Positions 34,286-42,758 of a DNA stretch of 64,000 nt are shown one piece after another. The translations under genes and the position numbers were made by a program. Positions within the stretch are counted from its first letter, which is position 1; every line of letters starts with the position of its first letter. The notes beneath the pieces were generated by a model. It was not told where the DNA came from and did no database searches. It worked only from the letters and a program-made list of their open reading frames with translations. Source of the DNA: an uncultured Hungatella sp. (GTDB lineage: Bacteria > Bacillota > Clostridia > Lachnospirales > Lachnospiraceae); assembly GCA_910577935.1 (NCBI GenBank), contig CAJTOT010000019.1, positions 1-64,000 of the forward strand, read 5' to 3'.

Positions 34286-34588
34286 TCACGGCTGCCGGAC
34301 TGCCTCCACCTTCAAAGGATATCCCTCGCTCCTGGCCCACTGGACCGCCTCCGCCGCCTTTGTCTGGGCGATGTCTCTCGGATAGACGCCGGCCACCGCA
34401 CAGCTTCCCTTGTGGATGCTCATCATCATGGCCACCGCCGCCGACTCTTCCTTCTCGAAAATGTTCATAAGCACCTCCACCACAAAATCCATGGGGGTGA
34501 AATCATCATTATAAATCAGAACCTGGTAATGGTCAGGAGGCTTTACCCGGCTCCTTATCTTCTCTTTTATGCTTTCCTTTGCCGACAT
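34286..34588 (-). CDS. clpS: ClpS N-end-rule adaptor
   Basis: A 100-residue adaptor that binds N-terminal Leu, Phe, Tyr or Trp of substrates and hands them to ClpA. The core YQVLIYNDDFTPMDFVVEVL (residues 21-40) contains the Asn-Asp-Asp pocket edge, and MMMSIHKGSCAVAGVYPRDIAQTKA completes the fold. AGAGGAGAG precedes the ATG. It lies 24 bases after the HD-GYP gene on the same strand, so clpS-clpA may be partly co-transcribed with the signalling cluster. Confidence 0.92.
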   Translation of the reverse strand: MSAKESIKEKIRSRVKPPDHYQVLIYNDDFTPMDFVVEVLMNIFEKEESAAVAMMMSIHKGSCAVAGVYPRDIAQTKAAEAVQWARSEGYPLKVEAVRQP

Positions 34589-34612
34589 AATTCTCTCCTC
34601 TTTTGGCTTTGC

Positions 34613-36079
34613 TTATTTTTGCCAGCACCGGCTTTCCGCGAACAGCTGCGTCAGTTCCTGGTCCAGCCGCCCTTTTTCCGCTCCATCCATGAGGATCTTT
34701 AAAGCCTCTTCTACAGTTTTCCCCTTCTTGTAGGGCCGGTCTTCCGCCACAAGGGCATCGAAAATATCCAGGATGGTTATGATTCTCACTTCCGGCGGAA
34801 TCTCCTGTCCCTTCTTTCCCCTGGGATATCCGGTGCCGTTGAGGGCCTCATGATGATCTGCCGCCCACTCTCTCACATGGGAAAGATCAGGTGAGAACTG
34901 GATCTGGGACAGAAGCTTATCCGTGATGACCACATGATCTTCCATGATTTTCCGCTCCTTTTGTGAAAGGTTTCCCCTTCTGATGGAAAGCATGTCATAC
35001 TCTTCCCGGGAAATCCACGGATAAGCTTTCCCATCCTCTCCTGTGTAGGTCCTCTCTCTCAAAGCATTGAGCCTGGCCAGCTTTTCATCTGTTACATACC
35101 CCTCCTTGTCCATATCCTCCACAAATGCCTCCGCCTCCCTGGTCTGATCCATGACCTTTTCATGTTCTTCCGCTGTCATCTCCCCCCGGGCATGTTCAAG
35201 CTTGGCCAGCAGTCTCACGATCTCCATGCGGTGGCGGAATTCCTGACGCTCCATGGGGGAGAGCCTGGATTCCTTGTTCATCACTTCCAGAGGAGTCACC
35301 AGCTTCCCGATATCGTGAAACCATATACTCATGAGAAGTTCTTCCCTGTGCTCCTGGGAAAAAGGCTCCTTCTCCCCCTTTGCCCTGGCATTCTCATTTA
35401 AATAATCAATGAATTTCTCCCCATAGGCCGCCATATGGCGGGTATGATTTCCGTTGTAGGGCGTTCTCTCGTCTACCGCTGAGGACATGACACGCACAAA
35501 TGACTGGAATAATCCCTTGATCGCCCGAATATAGCGCACGTTTTGGATGGTGATGGCCGCCTGGGAGGCCACTGATTCCACAAGGAGAACTGTATCTTCC
35601 GGAAAAGGACATACATTTCCCTGACTGTCCATGGCATTGATCATCTGGAGAACTCCGATCCTCTCCCCTTCTCTGTTGCGCATGGGAACCACCAGTATAG
35701 ACTTGGTATCATAGCCCATCTCTTTATCATAGTTGAGGTGGCCGGAAAAATCATATTCCCGGCAGTTTTTCACGTCTCCCACCACAATGGTTCTGTTTTC
35801 CAGAAGAGCCAGGGAACAGACATGCTTTCTGTCCAGAGGAACAGGAGGGAGGTTGGGATCTCTGCCGTCTCCACCCTCGTATTTTCCAAGAGTATCATTC
35901 CGCATGATCTTGAACCGAAGGCTGTCGCCGTCCAATAGATAAAGAGTCCCCGCGTCGCACCGGGTCAATTCCATAACGCTGGACAAGATCTTCTCCAACA
36001 GCCGGTTTAAATCCCGCTCTGAGGACAGCAGCACTCCGAGCTCCAGAATCTTGTCAACGTCTTTTTGTCTCATACCCAT
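34613..36079 (-). CDS. GAF / HD-GYP domain phosphodiesterase
   Basis: A 488-residue cytoplasmic signalling protein. The N-terminal GAF domain (about 10-180) would bind a cyclic nucleotide or other small ligand. The C-terminal HD-GYP domain has FHDIGK (HD at 255-256) and HHEALNGTGYP (409-419). HD-GYP enzymes hydrolyse c-di-GMP or related cyclic dinucleotides with two or three metal ions. About 150 residues separate HD and GYP, so there is an insertion of roughly 90, mostly helical and charged. Its start overlaps the end of the metallo-hydrolase gene (ATGA if Met3 at 36073 is used), so the products are coupled. The real substrate is not known. Confidence 0.87.
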   Translation of the reverse strand: MGMRQKDVDKILELGVLLSSERDLNRLLEKILSSVMELTRCDAGTLYLLDGDSLRFKIMRNDTLGKYEGGDGRDPNLPPVPLDRKHVCSLALLENRTIVVGDVKNCREYDFSGHLNYDKEMGYDTKSILVVPMRNREGERIGVLQMINAMDSQGNVCPFPEDTVLLVESVASQAAITIQNVRYIRAIKGLFQSFVRVMSSAVDERTPYNGNHTRHMAAYGEKFIDYLNENARAKGEKEPFSQEHREELLMSIWFHDIGKLVTPLEVMNKESRLSPMERQEFRHRMEIVRLLAKLEHARGEMTAEEHEKVMDQTREAEAFVEDMDKEGYVTDEKLARLNALRERTYTGEDGKAYPWISREEYDMLSIRRGNLSQKERKIMEDHVVITDKLLSQIQFSPDLSHVREWAADHHEALNGTGYPRGKKGQEIPPEVRIITILDIFDALVAEDRPYKKGKTVEEALKILMDGAEKGRLDQELTQLFAESRCWQK

Positions 36080-36918
36080 AACACCATCCTTTCCCTGGCA
36101 AAAAAGCTGGCCGGATCCTCCATGGCCGCCAGACTCTCCTGCTCTGTCAAAAAATCATCTGTATATTCCCACGAAAAATGGGTCATCACCGCGTTTTTCG
36201 CGTTGGCGGCCTTTCTCAGGGCAATCCCCTGCCTCCATGAAGAATGCCCCCAGTCCCGGTAACGCCTCAGCTCTTCCTCCGTGAAATTGGCGTCCCATAT
36301 CAGCACCTGGACATTTTGGGAGAACTCTGCCATTTTCTCAAACATCTCCTGGTCCAGCTGGCAGTCCAGCCCGTAGACGACGCTTTTCCCCGGCCCGTCT
36401 ATCCGGTACAGGATGCTCTCCCCAGGATGCTTTCCCCGGATCGTGCTGACTTTAATGCTTCCCGGCCCTTCTGTTATGGAAAAGCTCTGCCCTGCCTCAA
36501 TCTGGTGTAGCCGGACATCTCCGGCAAAATCTTTAAATCCCACAGGCCAGTAGGGCCTTCCCGCCACCGTCTCAAGCCTCTTTCGGAAACTGCCTCCATC
36601 TCCTGCCTCGCCGTAGAGATGAATCCTTGCCTCCTTGTCGTAAAACCGTTTAAATCCCAAAAGCCCCACAATATGGTCCATATGCATATGGCTCAGAAGA
36701 ATATCAATCCTCCGTTTTTCCCCGGCCAGGGCTTTTCCAAGCTTGGCCAGGCCGCTGCCTCCGTCAAAGATCACCAGCCCACAGCCCCAGTCCAAAAGGA
36801 CGCAGGAGGTATCCCCTCCATATTTCAGAAAATCTTTTCCCGGCACAGGCATAGAGCCTCTGGTTCCCCAAAATTCTATCTTCCATTGTCCTTCCATATA
36901 TGTACCTGCCGCGCTCAT
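36070..36918 (-). CDS. Metallo-beta-lactamase-fold hydrolase of the cyclase cluster
   Basis: A 282-residue hydrolase with the metal motif HMHMDH (77-82) and the opening IEFWGTRGSMPVPG, the type shared by RNase Z-like proteins and class II-type cyclic-nucleotide phosphodiesterases. The start ATG overlaps the cyclase stop (ATGA, 36915-36918), and its own end overlaps the HD-GYP gene. Being locked between a predicted adenylate cyclase and an HD-GYP protein, a cyclic-nucleotide phosphodiesterase role is attractive but unproven. An alternative ATG seven codons in has a weaker AGG site. Confidence 0.8.
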   Translation of the reverse strand: MSAAGTYMEGQWKIEFWGTRGSMPVPGKDFLKYGGDTSCVLLDWGCGLVIFDGGSGLAKLGKALAGEKRRIDILLSHMHMDHIVGLLGFKRFYDKEARIHLYGEAGDGGSFRKRLETVAGRPYWPVGFKDFAGDVRLHQIEAGQSFSITEGPGSIKVSTIRGKHPGESILYRIDGPGKSVVYGLDCQLDQEMFEKMAEFSQNVQVLIWDANFTEEELRRYRDWGHSSWRQGIALRKAANAKNAVMTHFSWEYTDDFLTEQESLAAMEDPASFFARERMVLWV

Positions 36919-38792
36919 CTTTTTCTGATCTTATCCAGTGTCAGAACCTCAAAACCTGCCGCCTTCCCTTTCAGCTTAACACTGTGTCCCAGAGACGTGG
37001 TGTCGATCTCCCCTTCCAGGGTATCTGCCACCTCTCTGGATATATAGATCTTTCCCGGCGGCGCTTTGCCCTCCAGCCGGGCCGCCGTATTGACAGTATC
37101 GCCGATGGCTGTGTAATCCATGCGTTTGGGAGATCCGATGTTTCCCACCACCGCATTTCCCATATGTATCCCCACCCCAAAGGACACGGTCTGTTTGTGC
37201 TCTCTCTGCACTCTCTCTGAAAGGTTCCTGGAACCCTCCACCATATCCATAGCCGCCCTGGCGGCTTTTCTGGCGCACTCCTTTCTGGGAAGGGCCAGGG
37301 GCGCTCCCCAGAACGCCATGGCGGCGTCGCCCACAAACTTGTCCAGGGTGCCACCGTTTTTCAGGATGCAATCTGACACCAGGGACAGATACTGGTTCAG
37401 TATCTCCACCACCTGGTCGGCCTCCAGGGCTTCGGACATGGAAGTAAATCCCCTGATATCCACAAAAAGAACCGCAATTTCCGTCATCCTGCCTCCTAAG
37501 TTCAGGGCCTTGCTCCCCTCCTTCATAAGTTCGTTGACGATCTCCGGAGCCACATACCGTTTAAAGGTCTGCACCACCCGCCGTTTCTCCAGAAGCTCCT
37601 GCCCATAGTTGAACGCCAGGCTTCCCCCGTACAGAACCGTCATGCCTGCCGGAATCCACAGAACATTGAGCACCTGGCCGTGACCGTACAGCCACCGGCA
37701 CAGAATCAGGTAGCCCGCGCTCACCAGTATCCAGACCGTGGTGGAAAAAACCGCAGAACATTTCCAGAACAAAGCTGCCCCGCCTATGAGGGTCACAAAA
37801 AGAGCCGCCAGCTGCCATCTTTTTCCGGCCTCTTTTTTAAAGTTCATGGAGAGAAGGGCCTGGACCGCATTTGCCTGGTATTCCACCCCGTACATGGCCC
37901 TGGCATGGTCGATGGCTGTCAGGTAGCTGTCCTGAAGCCCTGTCGCGCAGGGCCCGATCAGCACGATCTTTCCGTTAAAATAATCTGGCGCCGCTTCCCC
38001 CGAGATCACATCCGCGATGGAGATGGACTCATTAAAGTGGCCCGGCGCTCCGCTAAAAGGCAGATACCAGAAGCCTCTGGAATCCGTGGGCGGAAGTTCT
38101 GAAAGCTCTTCACCTTTTGACTCCTTGTATTTTTTCGCCGCCATCAAGGCCAGAGAGGGCACAGTCTTTCCATCCGGCAGGCGGATCTCAAGGAGATGGT
38201 GCCGCAGGATGCCATCCTTATCCATCATGGCATTGATATGTCCCTGTTCTGCCACATTTTTAAGGGCCTCATAAGGCTCGTCAAAAGCCTGGACAAAAAA
38301 ACGGTCCATGCGATAGTCTCCGTTCCCGTCAGGCACAAGGCCGCTGCCAAACTTAGCCGCGCAGGCCGCCACCACATTGCCGTACTTTCCCGCGGCCCCG
38401 GCCAGCCTCGCGTCTGCCTCTGCCCGGGTCTCTCCGGAGTAGAGCACATCAATGCCGATCACCGCCGGATGGCAGTCTTCTGACTGATTTAATGTCTCCA
38501 CGACCTCCGCGATCACATCCCTCCCCCACTGCTGATAAGGCCCTATGGAATCTAAAGCCTTCTGGTCAATCCCCACCAGCACAATATCGCCGGAAACAGC
38601 CTGGCTTCTCTGATACCAGGAATCCGCCAGGGACTGTTCTGTCTTGTAAAAGAGTCCGCTGGCCGCCAGAAGGGTAAGACCTGCCGCCGCTGCCCCAAAA
38701 ACAGCCGTCTCTTTGAGCCCCGGTTTCTCTCTCCTTCTCTCTGTCTGCCCTATGCGGGACACAAAGAGCCTGATCTTATCTGCGTATCCCAT
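36915..38792 (-). CDS. CHASE2-domain class III adenylate cyclase
   Basis: A 625-residue membrane cyclase. One membrane helix (about 30-48), an extracellular CHASE2 sensor (about 55-310), two to three further helices (about 327-395), then the catalytic domain (about 435-615). Metal-binding Asp445 (FVDIRGFT) and Asp489 (FVGDAAMAFWG), purine-selecting Lys485 and Thr561, and transition-state Asn568 and Arg572 are all in place, so ATP to cAMP is predicted. The catalytic domain should work as a homodimer. GGAGAG precedes the ATG. It follows two FecR lipoproteins and is coupled to a metallo-hydrolase. cAMP signalling is uncommon in Clostridia, which makes this gene notable. Confidence 0.9.
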   Translation of the reverse strand: MGYADKIRLFVSRIGQTERRREKPGLKETAVFGAAAAGLTLLAASGLFYKTEQSLADSWYQRSQAVSGDIVLVGIDQKALDSIGPYQQWGRDVIAEVVETLNQSEDCHPAVIGIDVLYSGETRAEADARLAGAAGKYGNVVAACAAKFGSGLVPDGNGDYRMDRFFVQAFDEPYEALKNVAEQGHINAMMDKDGILRHHLLEIRLPDGKTVPSLALMAAKKYKESKGEELSELPPTDSRGFWYLPFSGAPGHFNESISIADVISGEAAPDYFNGKIVLIGPCATGLQDSYLTAIDHARAMYGVEYQANAVQALLSMNFKKEAGKRWQLAALFVTLIGGAALFWKCSAVFSTTVWILVSAGYLILCRWLYGHGQVLNVLWIPAGMTVLYGGSLAFNYGQELLEKRRVVQTFKRYVAPEIVNELMKEGSKALNLGGRMTEIAVLFVDIRGFTSMSEALEADQVVEILNQYLSLVSDCILKNGGTLDKFVGDAAMAFWGAPLALPRKECARKAARAAMDMVEGSRNLSERVQREHKQTVSFGVGIHMGNAVVGNIGSPKRMDYTAIGDTVNTAARLEGKAPPGKIYISREVADTLEGEIDTTSLGHSVKLKGKAAGFEVLTLDKIRKR

Positions 38793-38869
38793 CTTTTCTC
38801 TCCCAGCCTCACGTCGGAGACATATGTTTTATAACATCATAAAGCATGCAGTTCAAAAACCCTTGGTGT

Positions 38870-40249
38870 CTACAGGCTGAAACCTCCCATGCCCTCGGGG
38901 ATAAGCTCCTGCTCTACCTGATCCAAAGTGCCGCTGAAGGCCGGCTCCTCCGGACGATTTCCCTGTCCGTTCCAATAGGATGACCAGGCATAGCCGTTGT
39001 CATTTACGTCTTCTGAGAAATCCAGAGGCTCGATGAGTTCGAAGCGCCTGTCAATCTCTTCCTCCATCTGCCGCTGCTTTACTTCCCCGTCAGCGAGTCC
39101 CTCCTCGGTCCAGTATTCATATTCGTATCCGAAATCCGCTGAATTATCCACGGACACAAAGGCGCGGCTTACCGTAGAATCCATGCTGAAGCTGTACTCT
39201 CCATAGATATCTCCTGTAGCCCTCTCCCGATAGATCTTGTAATCACTGCTTCCAAATATATCTATAAAATTGTTGGGCGTATTGGTCAGATCCACCAGCC
39301 GGGTCTGCCCTCCCTCCCACAGACAGGCGCTGAATCCCCAATCAACCCTTCCTGTGTAGGTGTGAGCCCCAAAGAACAGCAGGTCCTCCATCCCGTCATG
39401 GTTTAAGTCCGCCAGCATGGCATACATGGCCCTGCCGTCAGTCCGGGCAGCCAGCAGTTCATTGACAAGGGCTATGCGCCTGTTGTCATCTTCCTGCTTC
39501 TTTAACTCTTCTTCCTCCCTGAGCCTGGCCTCCTCGGCTTCCTGGGATTCCCTGGTTTTCTCAGATTCTTCCTCTGCCCTGTCACCCACCTCCTGAGCCA
39601 TGGACTCCTCCAGCTCCTCCATCACAAAGTCCGGCACGGATTGATATGGAAGCTTTTCTACCTGGATGCTCCCCTCTTCCTCCGGGGACCATGCCGTCAA
39701 AAGCCCTGTCTCCCCGGCATTTACAGTCCCGGTCACCTCCCGTCCTGAACCGGGGTCCGTGACGGTGCAGGATACACTTCCTTCCAGCAGAAAGATCTTC
39801 ATATGATCCGGGTCCTCCACTTCCACCCAGCCACAGGTTCCCCTGATTCCCACCATCATGTCGGAAGTCCGGATGGTCATGGTCTCGTCCGCCTCCAGCG
39901 GCTGTGTCACATTAAAAAACAGATTTCCGGAATTCACCAGAATCTCCAGATCCTTTCCCGTCTTCCGGATCTCCACCTGACTGTCCGCATCCATTTTTGT
40001 CAGCTTCACATCGTCTAAATCAATCCAGGCATAGCTCCGGGCCTGGGTTCCAACCTGGTAGCCGCTGTAGAGGCCCAGCTGATCCATGAGAGACACGTCC
40101 TTCTGATCCTGGTCCGTGACCCCCACGGTCCCTTCCGTCCTCACCAGATGCATGGTGGTGGCCCTTGTCTGATTCCCGCATCCGCTTAAGCAGAGCAACG
40201 CTGCCCCCAACAAGATCCGGCTTTTCTTTCCCGCTAACTTACTTTTCAT
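38870..40249 (-). CDS. FecR-domain lipoprotein with VCBS-like tail
   Basis: A 459-residue surface lipoprotein, lipobox LSGC (Cys24). The FecR domain (about 30-190) has the ETMTIRTSDMMVGIRGTCGW core found also in the upstream paralogue, then a ~50-residue Glu/Lys/Arg coiled coil (about 215-265), then a domain with a calcium-type loop ADLNHDGMEDLLFFG. In cyanobacteria and proteobacteria FecR domains co-occur with CHASE2 cyclases, as here. It could present an external cue to the CHASE2 receptor. The start at 40249 follows AGGAGGAG; a codon nine residues upstream is unsupported. Ligand unknown. Confidence 0.78.
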   Translation of the reverse strand: MKSKLAGKKSRILLGAALLCLSGCGNQTRATTMHLVRTEGTVGVTDQDQKDVSLMDQLGLYSGYQVGTQARSYAWIDLDDVKLTKMDADSQVEIRKTGKDLEILVNSGNLFFNVTQPLEADETMTIRTSDMMVGIRGTCGWVEVEDPDHMKIFLLEGSVSCTVTDPGSGREVTGTVNAGETGLLTAWSPEEEGSIQVEKLPYQSVPDFVMEELEESMAQEVGDRAEEESEKTRESQEAEEARLREEEELKKQEDDNRRIALVNELLAARTDGRAMYAMLADLNHDGMEDLLFFGAHTYTGRVDWGFSACLWEGGQTRLVDLTNTPNNFIDIFGSSDYKIYRERATGDIYGEYSFSMDSTVSRAFVSVDNSADFGYEYEYWTEEGLADGEVKQRQMEEEIDRRFELIEPLDFSEDVNDNGYAWSSYWNGQGNRPEEPAFSGTLDQVEQELIPEGMGGFSL

Positions 40250-40328
40250 ATCTCCTCCTCTTAAAGCTTCTTCCATGGATTTTCATTTAAGTCTCCCAAA
40301 AGAATCATATGGCCGGTTGGAAGCGGAA

Positions 40329-42266
40329 TCAGGATTCTTCGGAAAGGGCCGGCAGCAGCACAGTGGTTCCTGTCATAAGAGGCTCTAAGTTTCCGCCTTC
40401 CCCCGCTGTCCATAAAGAACCGTCGGTTTTGGCAAATGTGGCGCTCCCTTGCCCCACGGCCACGGCGGCCACCCCTTCTGTCACTTTCAGGGGAACGGTC
40501 TGGATAACCAGGTCATCACCATAATCCCTGTCATCGGTCCAGACGCACACCGCGGTGGTATCTCCCCCTGACAGAAGGTTGTTATCGCCCCAGGCCCAGA
40601 GGGAGCCGTCAGCCTTCACGGCGGCTGTTCCGCTGTTGCCGGCGCTGACCGCCGTTACATCTTCCATGATCTGGACAGGAAGGGTCTGATAAGGATGATC
40701 CGTGTAATAAAGAGTTTCGTTGCCGGACAGATCGTAGTCGTAGTATTCCTCAGCGAACGATTCATTGGCCTGCCTCCCGTTGCCCAGCTGGCCATAGTTG
40801 TTGCTTCCCCACATCCACAGAGTCCCGTCGGTCTTGATGGCGGCAACGCTTCTGTTGCTGACGCTGACCGCGGCTACATCGTCCATGACCTTCACCGGAA
40901 CATTGGAATCTTCCGTGGAACCAATACCAAGCTGGCCGTAGGCATTGCTTCCCCACATCCACAAAGTCCCGTCAGTTTTGATGGCAGCGGCAGTGCTTTC
41001 GCCGGTGCTGACCGCGGCCACATCATCCATGATCTTTAACGGAACCGTCTGCTCTCTCCAGCCCCACCCGCTGTCATAATCTGCCTGACCGCCGTTTCCA
41101 AGCTGGCCGGACCCGTCTGTCCCCCAGGTCCACAGGGAATTGTCGGTTTTGATCACCGCGGCATAATCCGTTCCCAGACTGACTGCCGCGGCGTCGTCCA
41201 TAACCTTTACCGGCGTGCCGCTCGCGGACTCGAAATAATTTCTGCCATCCCCCACGCTGATATCTCCCCACACCCACAGGGAACCGTCGGTCTGCACCAC
41301 GGCAGTGGCCATATTAGGCACATCAGCACCGCCGCTTCTGGGCGCGGTGACGCTGACAGAGGACACGTTTTCCATCACCTGTATTGGTGTCTCGGAATAC
41401 TGGGGACGGGTCTCAAAGGGCACATTGTTCCCCCACATGTCGTACCCCCACTTCCACAGCCTTCCGCTGTCATCTACCACCGACCCGCTGTAAATCCCGC
41501 TGGCGGCAAAGGTGGAAGCGGAGCCGTATCTGGGAATTTCCTCTTCTGGTGTCTCCGCTGGTGTCTCCGGCTCATAAACTTCCGGAAGCTGGGACATAGG
41601 TTCCTGAAGCTCCGGAGCCTGGGTCACTTCCTCCAGCACATACTCCGGAATTTCTGAAGAGCCAAAGGGCGTCACCGTGACTCCGACGCTCCCATCCTCT
41701 TCGCGGGTTAAAATCCCCGCCTCCCCCTGGGTGACAAAAACAGGAACTGACACATTGCCCTCCCAATCCTTTGCGGCGCACTCCACGGTTCCCTCCAAAA
41801 TATAGACCCGGGGTTGGGACGGGTCTTTGGCATCCACCCAGCCGCAGGTGCCCCGGATCCCCACTATCATGTCAGAGGTTCGGATATTCAGGGTCTCGTC
41901 CGCTTCCAATGGCTCTGTTACATGAAAGAAAAAGCTCCCCGACAGGACGATAATCTCCAGCTCCTTTTCATTTTTCTGAATCCGGGCCTCACTGTCCTCA
42001 TCCATCTTGGCCAGCTTCACCATGTCCAAGTCCACCCACGCGTAGCTGGCATCCTCTGTTGCCAGCTGATACCCGCCGTAGAGCCCCTGCCCCTGGGAGA
42101 CAGGCACAGTCTTTCCGTCTCCGTCCGTGATGGCTACTGTGCCCAGAAACTTTGTCAGAAACATGGTGGCCGCTTTAAGGCCGGACTGGCCGCAGGCGGC
42201 ACAGCCGACAACACACATTGCCAGCGCGGCGGCCAGCAGCCGCCTGGCTGATCCCCGTACTCTCAT
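40329..42266 (-). CDS. FecR-domain lipoprotein with RCC1-type repeats
   Basis: A 645-residue exported lipoprotein (lipobox VVGC, Cys22). The N-terminal FecR domain (about 30-200) is paralogous to that of the next gene (ETLNIRTSDMIVGIRGTCGW). A Pro/Glu-rich linker (about 205-245) leads to a C-terminal beta-propeller of at least six RCC1-type repeats with WMWGSNAYGQLG, WTWGTDGSGQLG and WVWGD signatures. RCC1 propellers bind proteins or polysaccharide. It is the first large gene of the cluster, and a terminator lies 40 bases upstream. The start at 42266 follows AGGAGGAG. Confidence 0.82.
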   Translation of the reverse strand: MRVRGSARRLLAAALAMCVVGCAACGQSGLKAATMFLTKFLGTVAITDGDGKTVPVSQGQGLYGGYQLATEDASYAWVDLDMVKLAKMDEDSEARIQKNEKELEIIVLSGSFFFHVTEPLEADETLNIRTSDMIVGIRGTCGWVDAKDPSQPRVYILEGTVECAAKDWEGNVSVPVFVTQGEAGILTREEDGSVGVTVTPFGSSEIPEYVLEEVTQAPELQEPMSQLPEVYEPETPAETPEEEIPRYGSASTFAASGIYSGSVVDDSGRLWKWGYDMWGNNVPFETRPQYSETPIQVMENVSSVSVTAPRSGGADVPNMATAVVQTDGSLWVWGDISVGDGRNYFESASGTPVKVMDDAAAVSLGTDYAAVIKTDNSLWTWGTDGSGQLGNGGQADYDSGWGWREQTVPLKIMDDVAAVSTGESTAAAIKTDGTLWMWGSNAYGQLGIGSTEDSNVPVKVMDDVAAVSVSNRSVAAIKTDGTLWMWGSNNYGQLGNGRQANESFAEEYYDYDLSGNETLYYTDHPYQTLPVQIMEDVTAVSAGNSGTAAVKADGSLWAWGDNNLLSGGDTTAVCVWTDDRDYGDDLVIQTVPLKVTEGVAAVAVGQGSATFAKTDGSLWTAGEGGNLEPLMTGTTVLLPALSEES

Positions 42267-42304
42267 AATCTTGCTCCTCCTCTTGTACATTTATCTCCTC
42301 GCTG

Positions 42305-42341
42305 CCAAAAAACAGCGGTGTGGTCTGCCCGATCACACCGC
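42305..42341 (-). terminator. Terminator / possible attenuator before the FecR cluster
   Basis: Minus strand GCGGTGTG (42334-42341) pairs with CACACCGC (42315-42322), followed by TGTTTTTT: a clean intrinsic terminator between the 38-residue peptide gene and the FecR-RCC1 gene. No new promoter is visible between it and the FecR start 40 bases on. The loop sequence GGGCAG can pair with upstream CTGCC, so a switchable structure is possible. Confidence 0.75.
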
Positions 42342-42449
42342 CTCTTAGGGCTTTCGTCTGCACTTTCCTTGATTTTCCGGCAGGCCGCTGATTTTTGACA
42401 TGTGCCTTCTGCCGTGCCGCCCCAGACTTCACAGCAGGCCAGGTTCTGG

Positions 42450-42566
42450 TCAATCCTTCTTGTCCGACTTTTTCTTAAAGATGTTTTTGCCGATGGCATA
42501 TGCCGCCACCGCAACAAATGCAACTGTGGTAATTAATTTGAAAATATCATACATTTCCTGTCCCAT
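42450..42566 (-). CDS. 38-residue small membrane protein
   Basis: A short gene: ATG at 42564-42566, TGA at 42450-42452. The peptide has MGQEMYDIFK, a hydrophobic helix (about 11-25, LITTVAFVAVAAYAI) and a Lys-rich end (KKKSDKKD), the layout of a single-span small membrane protein with its positive end inside. GGAGG lies six bases before the ATG. A consensus promoter starts 35 bases upstream, and the only terminator lies between it and the FecR genes. It may be a regulatory peptide of the CHASE2/FecR system or an independent gene. Confidence 0.7.
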   Translation of the reverse strand: MGQEMYDIFKLITTVAFVAVAAYAIGKNIFKKKSDKKD

Positions 42567-42600
42567 GTTTTTCCTCCAAATATATTATGATGTTTGTTTA

Positions 42601-42629
42601 ATTATAAGAATATCTTTAGGTAAAGTCAA
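42601..42629 (-). promoter_or_regulatory. Promoter of the signalling cluster
   Basis: Minus strand TTGACT (42624-42629), 17-base spacer, TATAAT (42601-42606). It is the only strong promoter I see upstream of the small membrane protein and the FecR-cyclase genes. Confidence 0.8.
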
Positions 42630-42641
42630 GAACATGTTGTT

Positions 42642-42680
42642 AAAAACAGAGCCGGAAACCTGTTTTTAGATTCCCGGCTT
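42642..42680 (-). terminator. Terminator of the PARG pseudogene unit
   Basis: Minus strand AGCCGGGAA pairs with TTTCCGGCT (one G-T pair), followed by CTGTTTTT. It closes the transcription unit to its right just before the signalling-cluster promoter. Confidence 0.65.
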
Positions 42681-42758
42681 ATCAATGCCATAAACACATT
42701 CTCATCTGTTTTCAATTTTCTCACTTCATCAACAGAAAGACCAACAAAACAGGGGAAG

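Noticed and set aside
42345..42450. Cyclic di-GMP riboswitch in the FecR leader
   Set aside because: Tempting because of the HD-GYP gene, but the GGACGCAAAGCC-type core and GAAA tetraloop pairing of known c-di-GMP aptamers are not present.
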